Origin: DHVE2 group archaeon
GTDB taxonomy: Archaea > Thermoplasmatota > Thermoplasmata > Thermoplasmatales > Aciduliprofundaceae
Reading direction: 5' to 3'
Assembly (NCBI GenBank): GCA_026993785.1
Contig: JALWRZ010000003.1
Location: 186,001 to 250,000 of the forward strand
Length of the DNA stretch: 64,000 nt
Each line of letters begins with the position of its first letter. Positions within the stretch are counted from its first letter, which is position 1. The notes under the pieces are model-generated. The model worked only from the letters and a program-made list of their open reading frames with translations, searched no databases and was not told the origin of the DNA. The position numbers and the translations under genes were made by a program. Shown in pieces: positions 9,036 through 18,800 of this stretch.

Positions 9036-9635
9036 ATGTACAAGCTTCCTGAGAGAAGAGCTGTAAATATGTACGGATACGTTAAGAATGCCTGGAAGGA
9101 GAAGAAGACCACATATATTCGCGATATTCAATGGGCTCGAATGATCCAGTGGAGAAGAGAGGGTGCCATTGTTAGGGTTGAAAGACCCACCAGAATAGAT
9201 AGGGCCAGAGAACTGGGTTACAGGGCCAAGCAGGGATTCATCGTGGTCAGGGCTCGGGTAAGAAGGGGCAATCTGCAGCGCCGCAGGATAAAAGGCGGAA
9301 GAAGACCCAAGAGAAGGGGCATGCTTAGGATTCCCATGCGCAAGAGCACACAGAGAATAGCGGAGGAGAGAGTAGCAAGAAAGTATCCCAATATGGAGGT
9401 TCTCAACTCCTACTATGTGGGCGAGGATGGAAAGTACCACTATTACGAAGTAATTCTTGTGGATCCACATCATCCTGCCATATGCAACGATCCTAAGATA
9501 AACTGGATATGCAGTAAAAAGCATAAGGGACGTGCATTCCGTGGTTTAACAAGTGCTGGCAAGAAGGGCCGCGGCCTTAGGAACAAGGGTAAGGGTGCAG
9601 AGAAAGCCAGACCTTCCAGAAGGGCAAATCTCTGA
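9036..9635 (+). CDS. rpl15e: 50S ribosomal protein L15e
   Basis: Archaeal/eukaryotic large-subunit protein. The roughly 200 residues include MYGYVKNAW at the family N-terminus, the very basic [20 protein letters not shown] stretch, and [17 protein letters not shown] with [18 protein letters not shown] near the C-terminus. The start at 9036 has a perfect GGAGGAT spaced by 5 nt; the frame is open to an ATG at 8985, but that lies upstream of the predicted transcription start. A third candidate, ATG 9069, would give the shortest family-like N-terminus. Confidence 0.93.
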   Translation: MYKLPERRAVNMYGYVKNAWKEKKTTYIRDIQWARMIQWRREGAIVRVERPTRIDRARELGYRAKQGFIVVRARVRRGNLQRRRIKGGRRPKRRGMLRIPMRKSTQRIAEERVARKYPNMEVLNSYYVGEDGKYHYYEVILVDPHHPAICNDPKINWICSKKHKGRAFRGLTSAGKKGRGLRNKGKGAEKARPSRRANL

Positions 9636-9718
9636 GTCGCTGTTTTATGGATATTCTTATCCTAAATTTTATCAATTACTATGAGGAAAATTTTAAATGG
9701 GTGAGGCGTTAAAGGTAT

Positions 9719-11068
9719 ATGCTCGATTCCCTTGGCGCATCACTGCGAGATACCATAAGAAAGATAACCAAGGCGGGTTATGTTGATAGGTCCCTTATAA
9801 AAGAGGTTGTTCGTGATATTCAGCGCTCCCTTCTCAAGGGTGATGTTGAGGTTCATCTTGCGTTGCAACTCTCCAAGAATGTGGAGCGTAGGGCACTGGA
9901 GGAAAAGCCCCCTGCGGGTATGAGCTATCGTGATTTTCTGATAAAAATCATCTATGAGGAGCTTGTTGCCATCCTTGGCAAGGAGAAGGAGATACCGCTA
10001 AAGCCCCAGAAGATAATGCTTGTGGGCCTGTACGGGCAGGGCAAAACCACCACGGCGGGTAAACTTGCTAAGTATTTTCACAATAAGGGGTTGAGCGTGG
10101 CTCTAATTGCCTGTGATACCCACAGACCTGCAGCTTATGACCAGCTGAAACAGTTGGGAGAGAAGATAAACATCCCTGTTTTCGGCATACCGGGAGAGAA
10201 GGATGCCAGAAAGATTGCGAGGGAAGCACTCAAAAAGACCAAGGATTTTCAGGTTAGAATCTTCGATACCTCCGGACGCCATGCCTTGGAGGATGATTTG
10301 ATAAGGGAGATGGAAGATCTAAAGAAGATTATTCAGCCGGATGAGATCTTTCTCGTTATAGACGCCACCATCGGGCAGCAGGCGGGCAAGCAGGCAAAGG
10401 CATTTCATGATGCTGTGGGCATCACCGGGGTTATAATTACCAAGATGGATGGCAGCGCCAAGGGAGGCGGTGCCTTAAGCGCCGTGGCCACAACGGGTGC
10501 TCCGGTGGTATTCATAGGCACAGGTGAGCATATAGAGGACCTCGAGCATTTTAATCCAACGCGCTTCATCTCTCGGCTTTTGGGCATGGGAGATTTGGAA
10601 ACCCTTCTTGAGACTGCGAAGCAGCTTGAGATGGAGGAAGAGAAAGCTCAGAAGGTTATGGAGCGAATGATGAGTGGAAAGTTCAATCTCAAGGACATGT
10701 ACGAGGTCTGGGAGCAGATGTCCAAGCCGGGGATTTTGCAGAAAATCCTCTACTCGCTTCCCTTCTTCAAGATGGGTGAGATAGATAAAAATCTTGTGGA
10801 GGAAAGCGAGGAGAAGCTTCGCAGGTATCGTGTAATTCTCGATTCCATGACCTATGAGGAGCTTGAGAATCCTGAGATAATAAAGGGCAGCAGGATAAGG
10901 AGAATAGCCATAGGAAGCGGAAAGGGAGAGCATGAAGTTAGAGCGCTTCTCAAGGAGTATCACAGGATGAAGAAGATGATGAAGGAGATGCGGGGAAACA
11001 GGAAGCTTATGAGGGCGCTGAGAAAGCAGATGAAGGGAGGCAACATAGATCTGCAGGGATTGATATGA
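9719..11068 (+). CDS. srp54: signal recognition particle GTPase SRP54
   Basis: GTPase subunit of SRP that binds 7S RNA and targets signal-bearing ribosomes to the membrane. The 449 residues comprise the N domain (to ~90), G domain with [13 protein letters not shown] (G1), [23 protein letters not shown] (G3), [15 protein letters not shown] (G4), and a Met-rich M domain (from ~300). G1 reads GQGK where GSGK or GVQGSGK is common. Its stop overlaps the trmY start as ATGA, so srp54, trmY and the radical SAM gene form one transcript. Confidence 0.95.
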   Translation: MLDSLGASLRDTIRKITKAGYVDRSLIKEVVRDIQRSLLKGDVEVHLALQLSKNVERRALEEKPPAGMSYRDFLIKIIYEELVAILGKEKEIPLKPQKIMLVGLYGQGKTTTAGKLAKYFHNKGLSVALIACDTHRPAAYDQLKQLGEKINIPVFGIPGEKDARKIAREALKKTKDFQVRIFDTSGRHALEDDLIREMEDLKKIIQPDEIFLVIDATIGQQAGKQAKAFHDAVGITGVIITKMDGSAKGGGALSAVATTGAPVVFIGTGEHIEDLEHFNPTRFISRLLGMGDLETLLETAKQLEMEEEKAQKVMERMMSGKFNLKDMYEVWEQMSKPGILQKILYSLPFFKMGEIDKNLVEESEEKLRRYRVILDSMTYEELENPEIIKGSRIRRIAIGSGKGEHEVRALLKEYHRMKKMMKEMRGNRKLMRALRKQMKGGNIDLQGLI

Positions 11069-11637
11069 GAGCCTTCTTGGTGGTAGCTCATAAGTTTAGG
11101 GGTGAGGTGAACCTTAACGATCTTCCAGGCTCTGGAAGGATAGACGTGGTGGCAAGATGCATCAATGCCTCCATATTTCTATCCCATACAATTCGACGGG
11201 ATGTTCTTTTCTTTGTCTATTTTCCCAGGATAGGAATGAGGATAAAGATCGACGCCTCTAAGGTGAAATACCTGAACCCAGATGAGCGTAGCACGGCGGC
11301 GCTTATAAGAAATGCGCTGCTTAATTACTCGGAGGATAAGGAGATACGAACTTCGCCAGGATTCTATATTCGCTCTGCCAACCTGGAAGATGTACTGGAA
11401 GAGCTTGTATCTGTAGGAGCACTTTATTATCTACGAGAGGATGGAAAGGACATAAGAAGCGTAGAGCTCGAGAGAAATTCCTCTTTCATCCTGAGCGACA
11501 GTGTGAATATGAGCAATGATGAGGAGAATATGCTCCTTGAGAAAGGCGCAGCTCTAATCTCTGTGGGACCCAAAAGCTTGCTATCCTCCCATGTAATAGC
11601 CATAGTTCATAACGAGCTGGACAGGCGAGGCCTATGA
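11065..11637 (+). CDS. trmY: tRNA (pseudouridine54-N1)-methyltransferase
   Basis: SPOUT-class enzyme that makes 1-methylpseudouridine at tRNA position 54 in archaea. The 190 residues match the family: [11 protein letters not shown] at the start, LNDLPGSGRIDVVARCINASIFLSHTIRRDV in the N-terminal half (motif around 18-48), and the knotted SAM-binding C-terminus with LLEKGAALISVGPKSLLSSH. Overlaps both neighbours by 4 nt. Confidence 0.88.
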   Translation: MRAFLVVAHKFRGEVNLNDLPGSGRIDVVARCINASIFLSHTIRRDVLFFVYFPRIGMRIKIDASKVKYLNPDERSTAALIRNALLNYSEDKEIRTSPGFYIRSANLEDVLEELVSVGALYYLREDGKDIRSVELERNSSFILSDSVNMSNDEENMLLEKGAALISVGPKSLLSSHVIAIVHNELDRRGL

Positions 11638-12554
11638 TCCGCCTATCTTATGGTACCGCGGTTAAGATGGGACTTCGCAGGGGAAAGATGCTGGCTGAGC
11701 CCACCACCGCATATATAATGCTGGGAGAGCGCTGCTATTCTAACTGCTCTTTCTGTGCCCAGGCCAGGAGCCGGAGAAAGGAGGGCTATCTCTCCCGCGT
11801 GCTCTGGCTTCCGTATCCCAAGGAGGTGCTTCGAGAGCTTAAAGGCTTTGCCAGGGTATGCTTTCAGACCCTGGACTATCCGGAGGTACTGGAAGATCTG
11901 CTCTCTCTAATCCCTCTGATTCCAGAGAATATCCCTATCTCGGTTTCCATAGTGCCTCTTAAAAAGGAAGAGATGCAACTTTTGCAGGACAAGATAGATA
12001 CCATAAGCTTTGCCCTAGATGCCGCCAACGAAGAGCTCTTTGACCGGGTTAAGGGCAGAGGAGTGGGCAATCGCTTCACCTGGGAAATGGTATGGAAAGC
12101 TCTAAAGGAGGCTCTAACGATTTTTCCCAACGTTAATACCCATCTCATAGTAGGTCTCGGGGAAAGTGATGAGGACCTTTATCGGGTTATGAAAAAATTG
12201 AGGGATATGCATATATCCGTAGCTCTTTTTTCCTACACACCTCTATTTGGGGGCGATTACCCGGACGTGGGTAGATACAGGGCCGTGCAGGTTATGCGCC
12301 ATCTTCTCTATCGAGGCTATGATGATTTTGCAGTTTTCGAGAATGGCAAGCTCGTAGAAATAAGAGCTCCTAAGAAGGAGGAAGAGGCCTTGGAAAGGGG
12401 ACTGCCCTTCTTAACTTCAGGATGTCCGGGTTGCAATCGACCCTTCTACAACGAGAGACCTGGAGGGACGATTTACAACTACCCCTATCTCCCTAACAGC
12501 GGCAAAATAAAGACAATTTTGGAGCAGCTGAGGAGTTATCTAAGAAAAATTTAA
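11634..12554 (+). CDS. radical SAM protein, biotin-synthase-related (COG2516-like)
   Basis: 306 residues with the radical SAM cluster motif CYSNCSFC (CxxxCxxC, ~residues 37-44), a barrel containing SVSIVPLKKEE and NTHLIVGLGESDEDL, and a conserved C-terminal SGCPGCNRPFYNERPGG that probably binds an auxiliary Fe-S cluster. This architecture resembles archaeal proteins once called biotin synthase-related, some of which are now reported as subunits of an unusual two-protein lipoyl synthase. That role is a guess here: no lipoate-dependent complex is encoded nearby. Last gene of the srp54 cluster. Confidence 0.72.
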   Translation: MIRLSYGTAVKMGLRRGKMLAEPTTAYIMLGERCYSNCSFCAQARSRRKEGYLSRVLWLPYPKEVLRELKGFARVCFQTLDYPEVLEDLLSLIPLIPENIPISVSIVPLKKEEMQLLQDKIDTISFALDAANEELFDRVKGRGVGNRFTWEMVWKALKEALTIFPNVNTHLIVGLGESDEDLYRVMKKLRDMHISVALFSYTPLFGGDYPDVGRYRAVQVMRHLLYRGYDDFAVFENGKLVEIRAPKKEEEALERGLPFLTSGCPGCNRPFYNERPGGTIYNYPYLPNSGKIKTILEQLRSYLRKI

Positions 12555-12578
12555 TTAATATGCGGAGAATATAAAATT

Positions 12579-14324
12579 ATGAAAACCCTCTACTTTAAGT
12601 TGTTACCCGCCGCGAAGTTTTTTCCAGATCCCAGAAGGGATGGCATAGATATGCTTGCGGCCTACGGTGATGAGCTGAGGATCTGGGAGGGAAGTGAGAG
12701 GGAGATCATCAAAAGTTTCGTAGATTATTTCTCTAAATACGACCCTGACAGAATAATAGGATTCAAGCAGGATTATGAGGATTTTCCCTATCTTTTAGAG
12801 AGGGCGAAGAAATATGATATCGAGTTAAATCTTGGAAAAGGAGAAAAGAAGATAGAGAGCTCTGGCAAGTATTTTCGCGGGATAATTTTAAAAAGAACTA
12901 AGATTCCTGGCAGGGAGAACATAGACCTTTTTTCCGTAGCATGGAGAGATTTTCCCCGTCTGCCAACCAAGGAGCTTGACGAGCTTGCAGATGCTCTGGG
13001 GATTAGATTCGAGAGGATACCTCAATTTAGACTTATGGAACGGAGCAAAGAGGAGAGGAAGGAGTATCTGAAAAAGTATCTGGATATCTTGATGAAAGTG
13101 GCGGATGAGCTCATACCTTTTCAGGAGAGCTTATCCCAGCTATGCGGGGTGCCCCTGGAGGAGCAGGTTCGCATGACCGTGGGAGAACTGGTGGATGTGA
13201 TTGTGGTAAGGGAGATGAAAAAGAGAGGAATAAAAGAACTCAGGATTGGCGGGAAAGGATGGTACGAGGGAGGCTATGTTTGGTTAAAAGCTCCCGGTGT
13301 TTATGAGAATGTGGTCTATCTTGATTTCCAAAGCATGTATCCCAGCATAATAAAGGCGTGGAACATAAGCCCGGAGACTGTTAATATGCAGGATGGGGAA
13401 GAGGTGGAAATAGAAGGCACCAAATACAGAATAATAAAGGATGTTAAGGGCGTCATACCTTCCATAATCGAAGATTTTTTGAAGAGGAGATTGGAGATAA
13501 AGCAGAAGCTTAAGGAACGCTATGATAAGAAGCTGGATTCTCAACAGCGGGCAATCAAGGTCATTACCAATGCCATGTATGGTTATATGGGTTGGAATGG
13601 AGCCACCTATTATAATAGATACGCGGCTCAATTGATAGCCTCTCTGGCAAGGTTTTACATTAAGGAGGTGAAGAAAATTATTCAGGAGATGGGCGGAGAT
13701 GTAATTTATGTTGATACAGATGGAATTCAGTTCACCGGAGGCAATGTTGATGAGGTTATGGAAAAAATAAATGGGAGCTTTCCTCTCAACATAGAGGTGG
13801 AAAGAGTAGCGGAAAAGGCGGTTTACTGGGCAAAGAAGAAATATGTGCATCTCTCAAATGGGAAGATAGAGGCTGTTGGTCTCGAATATATAAGGAAGGA
13901 TTATCCGCCCATTGTGAAGAAAGCGCAGAGAGAGATAATAGAGGCTTTGATAAGGGGCGATGTGGACAAAGCAAGGGATATAAGAATTCAATATAGAAAT
14001 ATGATAAAGAATGGAGAGGTACCAATAGAAGAGCTTGCTACCGTGGAACAGCTCACCAAGAAGCCAGAAGAATATGAGAAGGCAACGAAGGCCAGTGTAG
14101 CGGCGAAGCTTCTCAGAGAGAAATTTGGGGTAGAACTGCATCGCGGCTCCTATCTTTATATCGTGATTGTGAAAGGAGCAGGGGGTCCTACTTACAGAGC
14201 CAGGCCCATGGAGCTTGTATCCCCAGAGGAGGTGGACAGGGAGTATTATCTAAAGCTCTACGATGAAACTATAAAAAGAACATTTGAGCCCTTCAATGTG
14301 AGCATATCAAGAAGATGGTTTTAG
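12579..14324 (+). CDS. compact family B DNA polymerase, exonuclease-defective
   Basis: 581 residues against about 770-850 for replicative archaeal PolB. Polymerase motifs are intact: motif A YLDFQSMYPSII (Asp249), motif B KVITNAMYGYMG (Lys327), motif C YVDTDG (Asp379, Asp381). The N-terminal domain with the uracil pocket is absent. Where Exo I should read FDIE the protein has FKLLP (residues 6-10), and Exo II reads GFKQDYEDFPYL instead of YNxxxFDxPYL, so proofreading is almost certainly lost. Starts 24 bp after the radical SAM gene and ends in a 4-nt tail-to-tail overlap with arcS. Likely an accessory or lesion-bypass polymerase, not the replicase; this is inference. Confidence 0.85.
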   Translation: MKTLYFKLLPAAKFFPDPRRDGIDMLAAYGDELRIWEGSEREIIKSFVDYFSKYDPDRIIGFKQDYEDFPYLLERAKKYDIELNLGKGEKKIESSGKYFRGIILKRTKIPGRENIDLFSVAWRDFPRLPTKELDELADALGIRFERIPQFRLMERSKEERKEYLKKYLDILMKVADELIPFQESLSQLCGVPLEEQVRMTVGELVDVIVVREMKKRGIKELRIGGKGWYEGGYVWLKAPGVYENVVYLDFQSMYPSIIKAWNISPETVNMQDGEEVEIEGTKYRIIKDVKGVIPSIIEDFLKRRLEIKQKLKERYDKKLDSQQRAIKVITNAMYGYMGWNGATYYNRYAAQLIASLARFYIKEVKKIIQEMGGDVIYVDTDGIQFTGGNVDEVMEKINGSFPLNIEVERVAEKAVYWAKKKYVHLSNGKIEAVGLEYIRKDYPPIVKKAQREIIEALIRGDVDKARDIRIQYRNMIKNGEVPIEELATVEQLTKKPEEYEKATKASVAAKLLREKFGVELHRGSYLYIVIVKGAGGPTYRARPMELVSPEEVDREYYLKLYDETIKRTFEPFNVSISRRWF

Positions 14325-15814
14325 TCTTTAATCCTTCCCCTTATTTTCACAGCTTTTCCTTTTCTCTCCTGCAGCATATCGTATGCGCACATTCTAGCGG
14401 TACCCCATCCCCTTAGCTCCTGATTGAAAGCTACGGTCACCTCATCGCCCTCTCTTATTTCCGGTGAAGCATCCATTATGCCCGCGGCAAATACATCACC
14501 CTCAGGATGAAAATCATCTATTTTCACCGTGTAGCGATTCTCCTTCAAGAGAATCTCTGCGGAATCCTTAGTCAAGGTCAGCATCCCCTTCTCAGGATTA
14601 TAGCCGAACAATCTTCTCTTTCCCTTCCATATATCTATGCGCGGAAATCTTCCCTTAATGGTTGTATCTTTCATTATCTCAGGATCTATGCCAAACTGAT
14701 AGGCGGCGAGAACTCCCAGATTCTCACGTAGCACCTCTCTCCCCGGCACATGATAATCTATCTTCCTCGTAACTCTTTCAAGTTCCTTGAGATCATGACC
14801 CCATATCATCTCAGCTCCGTTCTCCCGAAGAATATCTTCCAGAAATCTCATGCTCTCGGGAAGATAGGAAATTATGCCCTCGTATTGAAATTTCTCCAGA
14901 TACCATTGCACCGCTTCCCTTATCATTTTCTTTTCCTCTTCGTACCAGTGACCGATGACGGGTATATCGTAATTCTGAGCAGGATAAAAGGCTTCGAGCT
15001 CTCGAGGCACAAGGGCCAAGGGTGAGGTGAGAATGACCTCATGCATAGTGCTTTTTATATGCTTTCTCATCTCTCTGTGGCTCTTGGAGATGGAGTAGGG
15101 CTTTTTAGCACTGCATGGCAGGAAAAGGAGATATTTAGCGTATAAAGGTTTTATGTACCTCTCCTTTAATCTCTGCAACCATCTCTGGATATCCGGTCTG
15201 AAAAGGGAGTCATGGCTCACAGCGTTGAGAGTGGGAGCCCATATGGGCCAGAAAAGCTCCTGCTTCTCATAGTATTTCAGATCCAGAATTCGCAGGATTT
15301 CCTTGGCCTTGTTATCCGGGATGCTTTCCACGAGCTCTCTCAGTCTCCCTGCGTTGAAGGCTTTGAGTGTTTCCTGGAGCATGAATTCTGTGAAGTTGGA
15401 TATGGAGGAATTTTCTGCAGGGCCTATAAGAGAGTAAGGTTCAAGCTTTTCTCGGGAATCATCAAAGATATCATACCCGAGATAGAAGAACACTGGGAGA
15501 AGATGCGGAGGGATCCCCGGAGCATAGAAGAGCTTGTCAAAGCCCAGCTTATCCCTTAGAGCCATGGTGTAATCCACCAATTCCCGGGTATTGCGCAGGA
15601 GATCTCCAAGATTTGGGATAAGATAGATATTTTCTGTAATCTTAATCTCTCGCTGCTCCAGGCTGGTGGGATATACAACGCCTCTCTTGATTTCTTTTCC
15701 CAAGAAAATGAAGGTATCCCCTTCAAATTCTATATCCTTACCTACTCTCAGGAGCTTTGGGGTTTTAATTTCTCCCTCAGTGGCCTTAGCAAATCCAAAT
15801 CTTTTGAGGGGCAT
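14321..15814 (-). CDS. arcS: archaeosine synthase (TgtA2-like)
   Basis: Converts preQ0 at position 15 of the tRNA D-loop to archaeosine. The ~497-residue protein has a degenerate transglycosylase-like N-terminal half, the ArcS-specific LPCSAKKPYSISKSH (candidate catalytic region), and a C-terminal PUA domain with GDVFAAGIMDASPEIREGDEV and GKAVKIRGR. Start placed at 15814 (MPLKRFGFAK), 5 nt after the stop of the coiled-coil gene with a GAGTGAT Shine-Dalgarno overlapping that stop; the frame stays open to 15856 inside the upstream gene. A canonical tgtA is not in the window. Confidence 0.85.
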   Translation of the reverse strand: MPLKRFGFAKATEGEIKTPKLLRVGKDIEFEGDTFIFLGKEIKRGVVYPTSLEQREIKITENIYLIPNLGDLLRNTRELVDYTMALRDKLGFDKLFYAPGIPPHLLPVFFYLGYDIFDDSREKLEPYSLIGPAENSSISNFTEFMLQETLKAFNAGRLRELVESIPDNKAKEILRILDLKYYEKQELFWPIWAPTLNAVSHDSLFRPDIQRWLQRLKERYIKPLYAKYLLFLPCSAKKPYSISKSHREMRKHIKSTMHEVILTSPLALVPRELEAFYPAQNYDIPVIGHWYEEEKKMIREAVQWYLEKFQYEGIISYLPESMRFLEDILRENGAEMIWGHDLKELERVTRKIDYHVPGREVLRENLGVLAAYQFGIDPEIMKDTTIKGRFPRIDIWKGKRRLFGYNPEKGMLTLTKDSAEILLKENRYTVKIDDFHPEGDVFAAGIMDASPEIREGDEVTVAFNQELRGWGTARMCAYDMLQERKGKAVKIRGRIKD

Positions 15815-15819
15815 CCAAA

Positions 15820-18800
15820 TCACTCGAAATTGAAGAGGGTTCCGCACTTTACGCATTTACCAGATCTGCGGGCACAGGGCAGATGATAAACAGCGCCGCA
15901 GTTGTCGCAGATCACGATGTCCATGCCGGGCAGAATGGTACCGCGACAGAATGCGCATTTAACTTTAGTTTTGTTCTTCTCTATATGGAACCCTTTCTTC
16001 TTTAGCTCAATTTTCACATGCTCTTCTTTTTCGAAGTCTTTGCCGTCGAATCTGGAGTATGCTGCCTGAAGTTTTACGTCCTCTCCTTCGCCGGGAAGCA
16101 GGAAAACATCCAGACTCTTTTCCTCTCCCTTCTCTATCTTTCCGATTTCCACAGGCTTATCTGTGTTGAGGGCCCCCTGAACAGAAAGCCTAACATTTAA
16201 TGCAGCCACATCCCCTTCATTCTTCACTCTTACCTTGGCCTGATATTTCCCGTTTATCTTGCCCTTAACATCAAGAGCTATGCTTACGCGTGGCTCCAGC
16301 TTATCCATCGCAGCTTTTAATTTTTCCTCGATCTCATTTACCTCTCCTATTACTTTCTTCACATCTCGTATATTGGAAAGAACCTCTTTTAGCTCTTCTG
16401 CATAGCTCTTTATGTCCATGCCAACTTTTCTAGCAAGAACCATAACGTCCTTAATCTCTCTCACCTTTCTATTAAGGTCTTGGACATTCAACTTGTATTC
16501 GGCAATGAATTTATCAGCCTCCTGAGCAATGTTTGGCAACTCGCCGTAATTTCCTTCCTGGATAAGCTTGTCCATTCTTTCTTTCATTTCCTTTGCAAGG
16601 CTCTTGCTGTATTTCTCCACCTTTTCAACAATGCTGTCTGCATAGGATTTCATGTATTCCTTGGCAAAGGAATGGAATGCCGCTTTCAGCTCCTCCAGAT
16701 TCTGGAAAATATCCGCATAATTCTCACCTGTTAACTGTGAGAGCATTTTGGATGCCTTCTCGTAATATTCGTTAACATTAAGTCCTACTTTCTCAAAACT
16801 TTCCAGGGAGGAGATAAACTCTTCTATGCTCTTCTTCACACCTTCCAGGAGAGCCTGGTCAATTCTTTCCATCAGCTGGGAGTAACCCTTACGGAACTCT
16901 TCCAAAGAGGTGTTTTTCATCTCTTCAAGCCTCTCCCTCTCCTTCTCATATTGCTGCGAGTATTCCGCACCAAGCACCTTCTTTGCTAAGGCAATCTTTT
17001 CATCGAGTCTGTCCATCTCTCCCTTGATTCTTTCCTGAGCTTTTTCTTCTACTTCCTCCTTGAGGGATGAGAGCCGGGCTTTGAGGCCTTCAACATCTTC
17101 CTTTTCGAAAAGCTGTTCGATAGCTTCCAGAGATTCCTGGAAATGTTCCTCCATATTTGTCTCCTTTATCTTCTTCAAAATTTCGCCGTATATCTTCTTG
17201 TAACCTTCCATAAGTGTGTCCATAAGTTTCCTTGCTTCCTGATAGCACTCTTCCACTATGCGATAAGCCTCATGGTAATGAAGCTTTTGATACTCTACCT
17301 TTGCCTGATTGAAAAGTCTAAGAACATTCTTCACATCCATCCCGGCGCGATGTGCTTTAATCACCATTTCCTTTATCTCAGAGTTTCTTTCCTTTATCCT
17401 CTCGGTAATTCTCTCGATATCCCAGAGCTTCTCGCTGAGATCCATGGATTTCTCTATAGCGCCGAGGTAATCCCCCTTCAGGAAAAGGGCACGTGCCTCC
17501 TGATACTGCTTAAGAAGATCTCTGGGCATAAGCGCCTTCATCTTCTTCATCCTGTTTTCTATCCTTCTGAGAATTCCAAAGGCCGTGGCTTTCTGCATCT
17601 CAAATTTCTCAATCTCGCCCATGGCATTGAGCGCATATTTCAATGCTTTTCTGTAATCTTTATTAGCGAGGGAACTCCTGGCTCGCGTGAGTAAAGATTC
17701 AGGAGCTGTGACATCCTCACCTGCCTTTCGCATCTTGTCCAGTTCTTTTTCCACACCATTTATAATCTCACTTATTTTTCCTTCTATATCCTTTTCAAGG
17801 TCTGAAAGAAGGGCATTTACACCTTCTTCCATCTGCCTATAGTTAGGCGCTTGGTATATCTCGCTCATTCTTTTTTCATATGTAGTTAGATCAATACCTA
17901 AAGAGGAGGCGAAGTTCATTCTATCTTTTATGGACTCATTTATCTCCCGCAGTTTCTTTTCCCTCTTCTTCATGTCCTCCAGCCTCTTTTCCAGTTTTTT
18001 TAGTTTCTCATAGGCTTCCACATAATCCCTCCCTAATAGCAGTTCTTTTATTTTTTTGAGCTCTTCGACCTCAGCAAGCACATAAAAGCCCTTTCTCCTG
18101 AACTCCCCTATATCCTTTTCTAGGGTATCAAGTCTTTCCTTTAATACTTTTTCTATCTCGTGATGTATAGCCTGGAGTATCGCTTCACCATCCGATATTA
18201 TTTTTCCTAAATCTTCTTTTCCATAAGATTTTAAAAATTTATTTATCATACCCTTATACTCTTTTAACCTACCAATTTCCTTGAGAATATCTCTACCTCT
18301 CTCTATGCTCTCCTTTATCTTCTCAGCTTTGCCTCTCATCTCGGTCTCTTTTAGCATATCCTTCATTTTCTGCGCAGCGCTCAAAATTTCCTCGAATTTG
18401 CTCTCTTTGAAAAGTTCTTGGAGGGTGGAGAGCTCATCTTTAAGAGAAGATGTATCTAAGCCCCTTTTCTCCATTGCCTTTATTCGATTTTCAAGTTCAG
18501 AGATAAGAGTTTTAGCCTTCAGAGCTTTATCTCTCAGAGATTTAATCTCATCTTTCAACTGTGAAGCCTGGTCTATCACTTTTTCATACTCTTTGCTATC
18601 CATCGCACTCTCTATTTCTTTTAATTTGGCTCCGTATTCTCTCTCCACATCCACGCCAATATTCTTAGCGCTTTCCACAATCCTTTGAAGGGAATTGTAG
18701 AGTTCTATGGCGCTTAAACTTCTTAGCTTTGTAAGAAGATTCGATGCCTTTGAGAGATAGCTTTCCACCATTTTGACATTCTTTGCCTCCAGCTCCTTCT

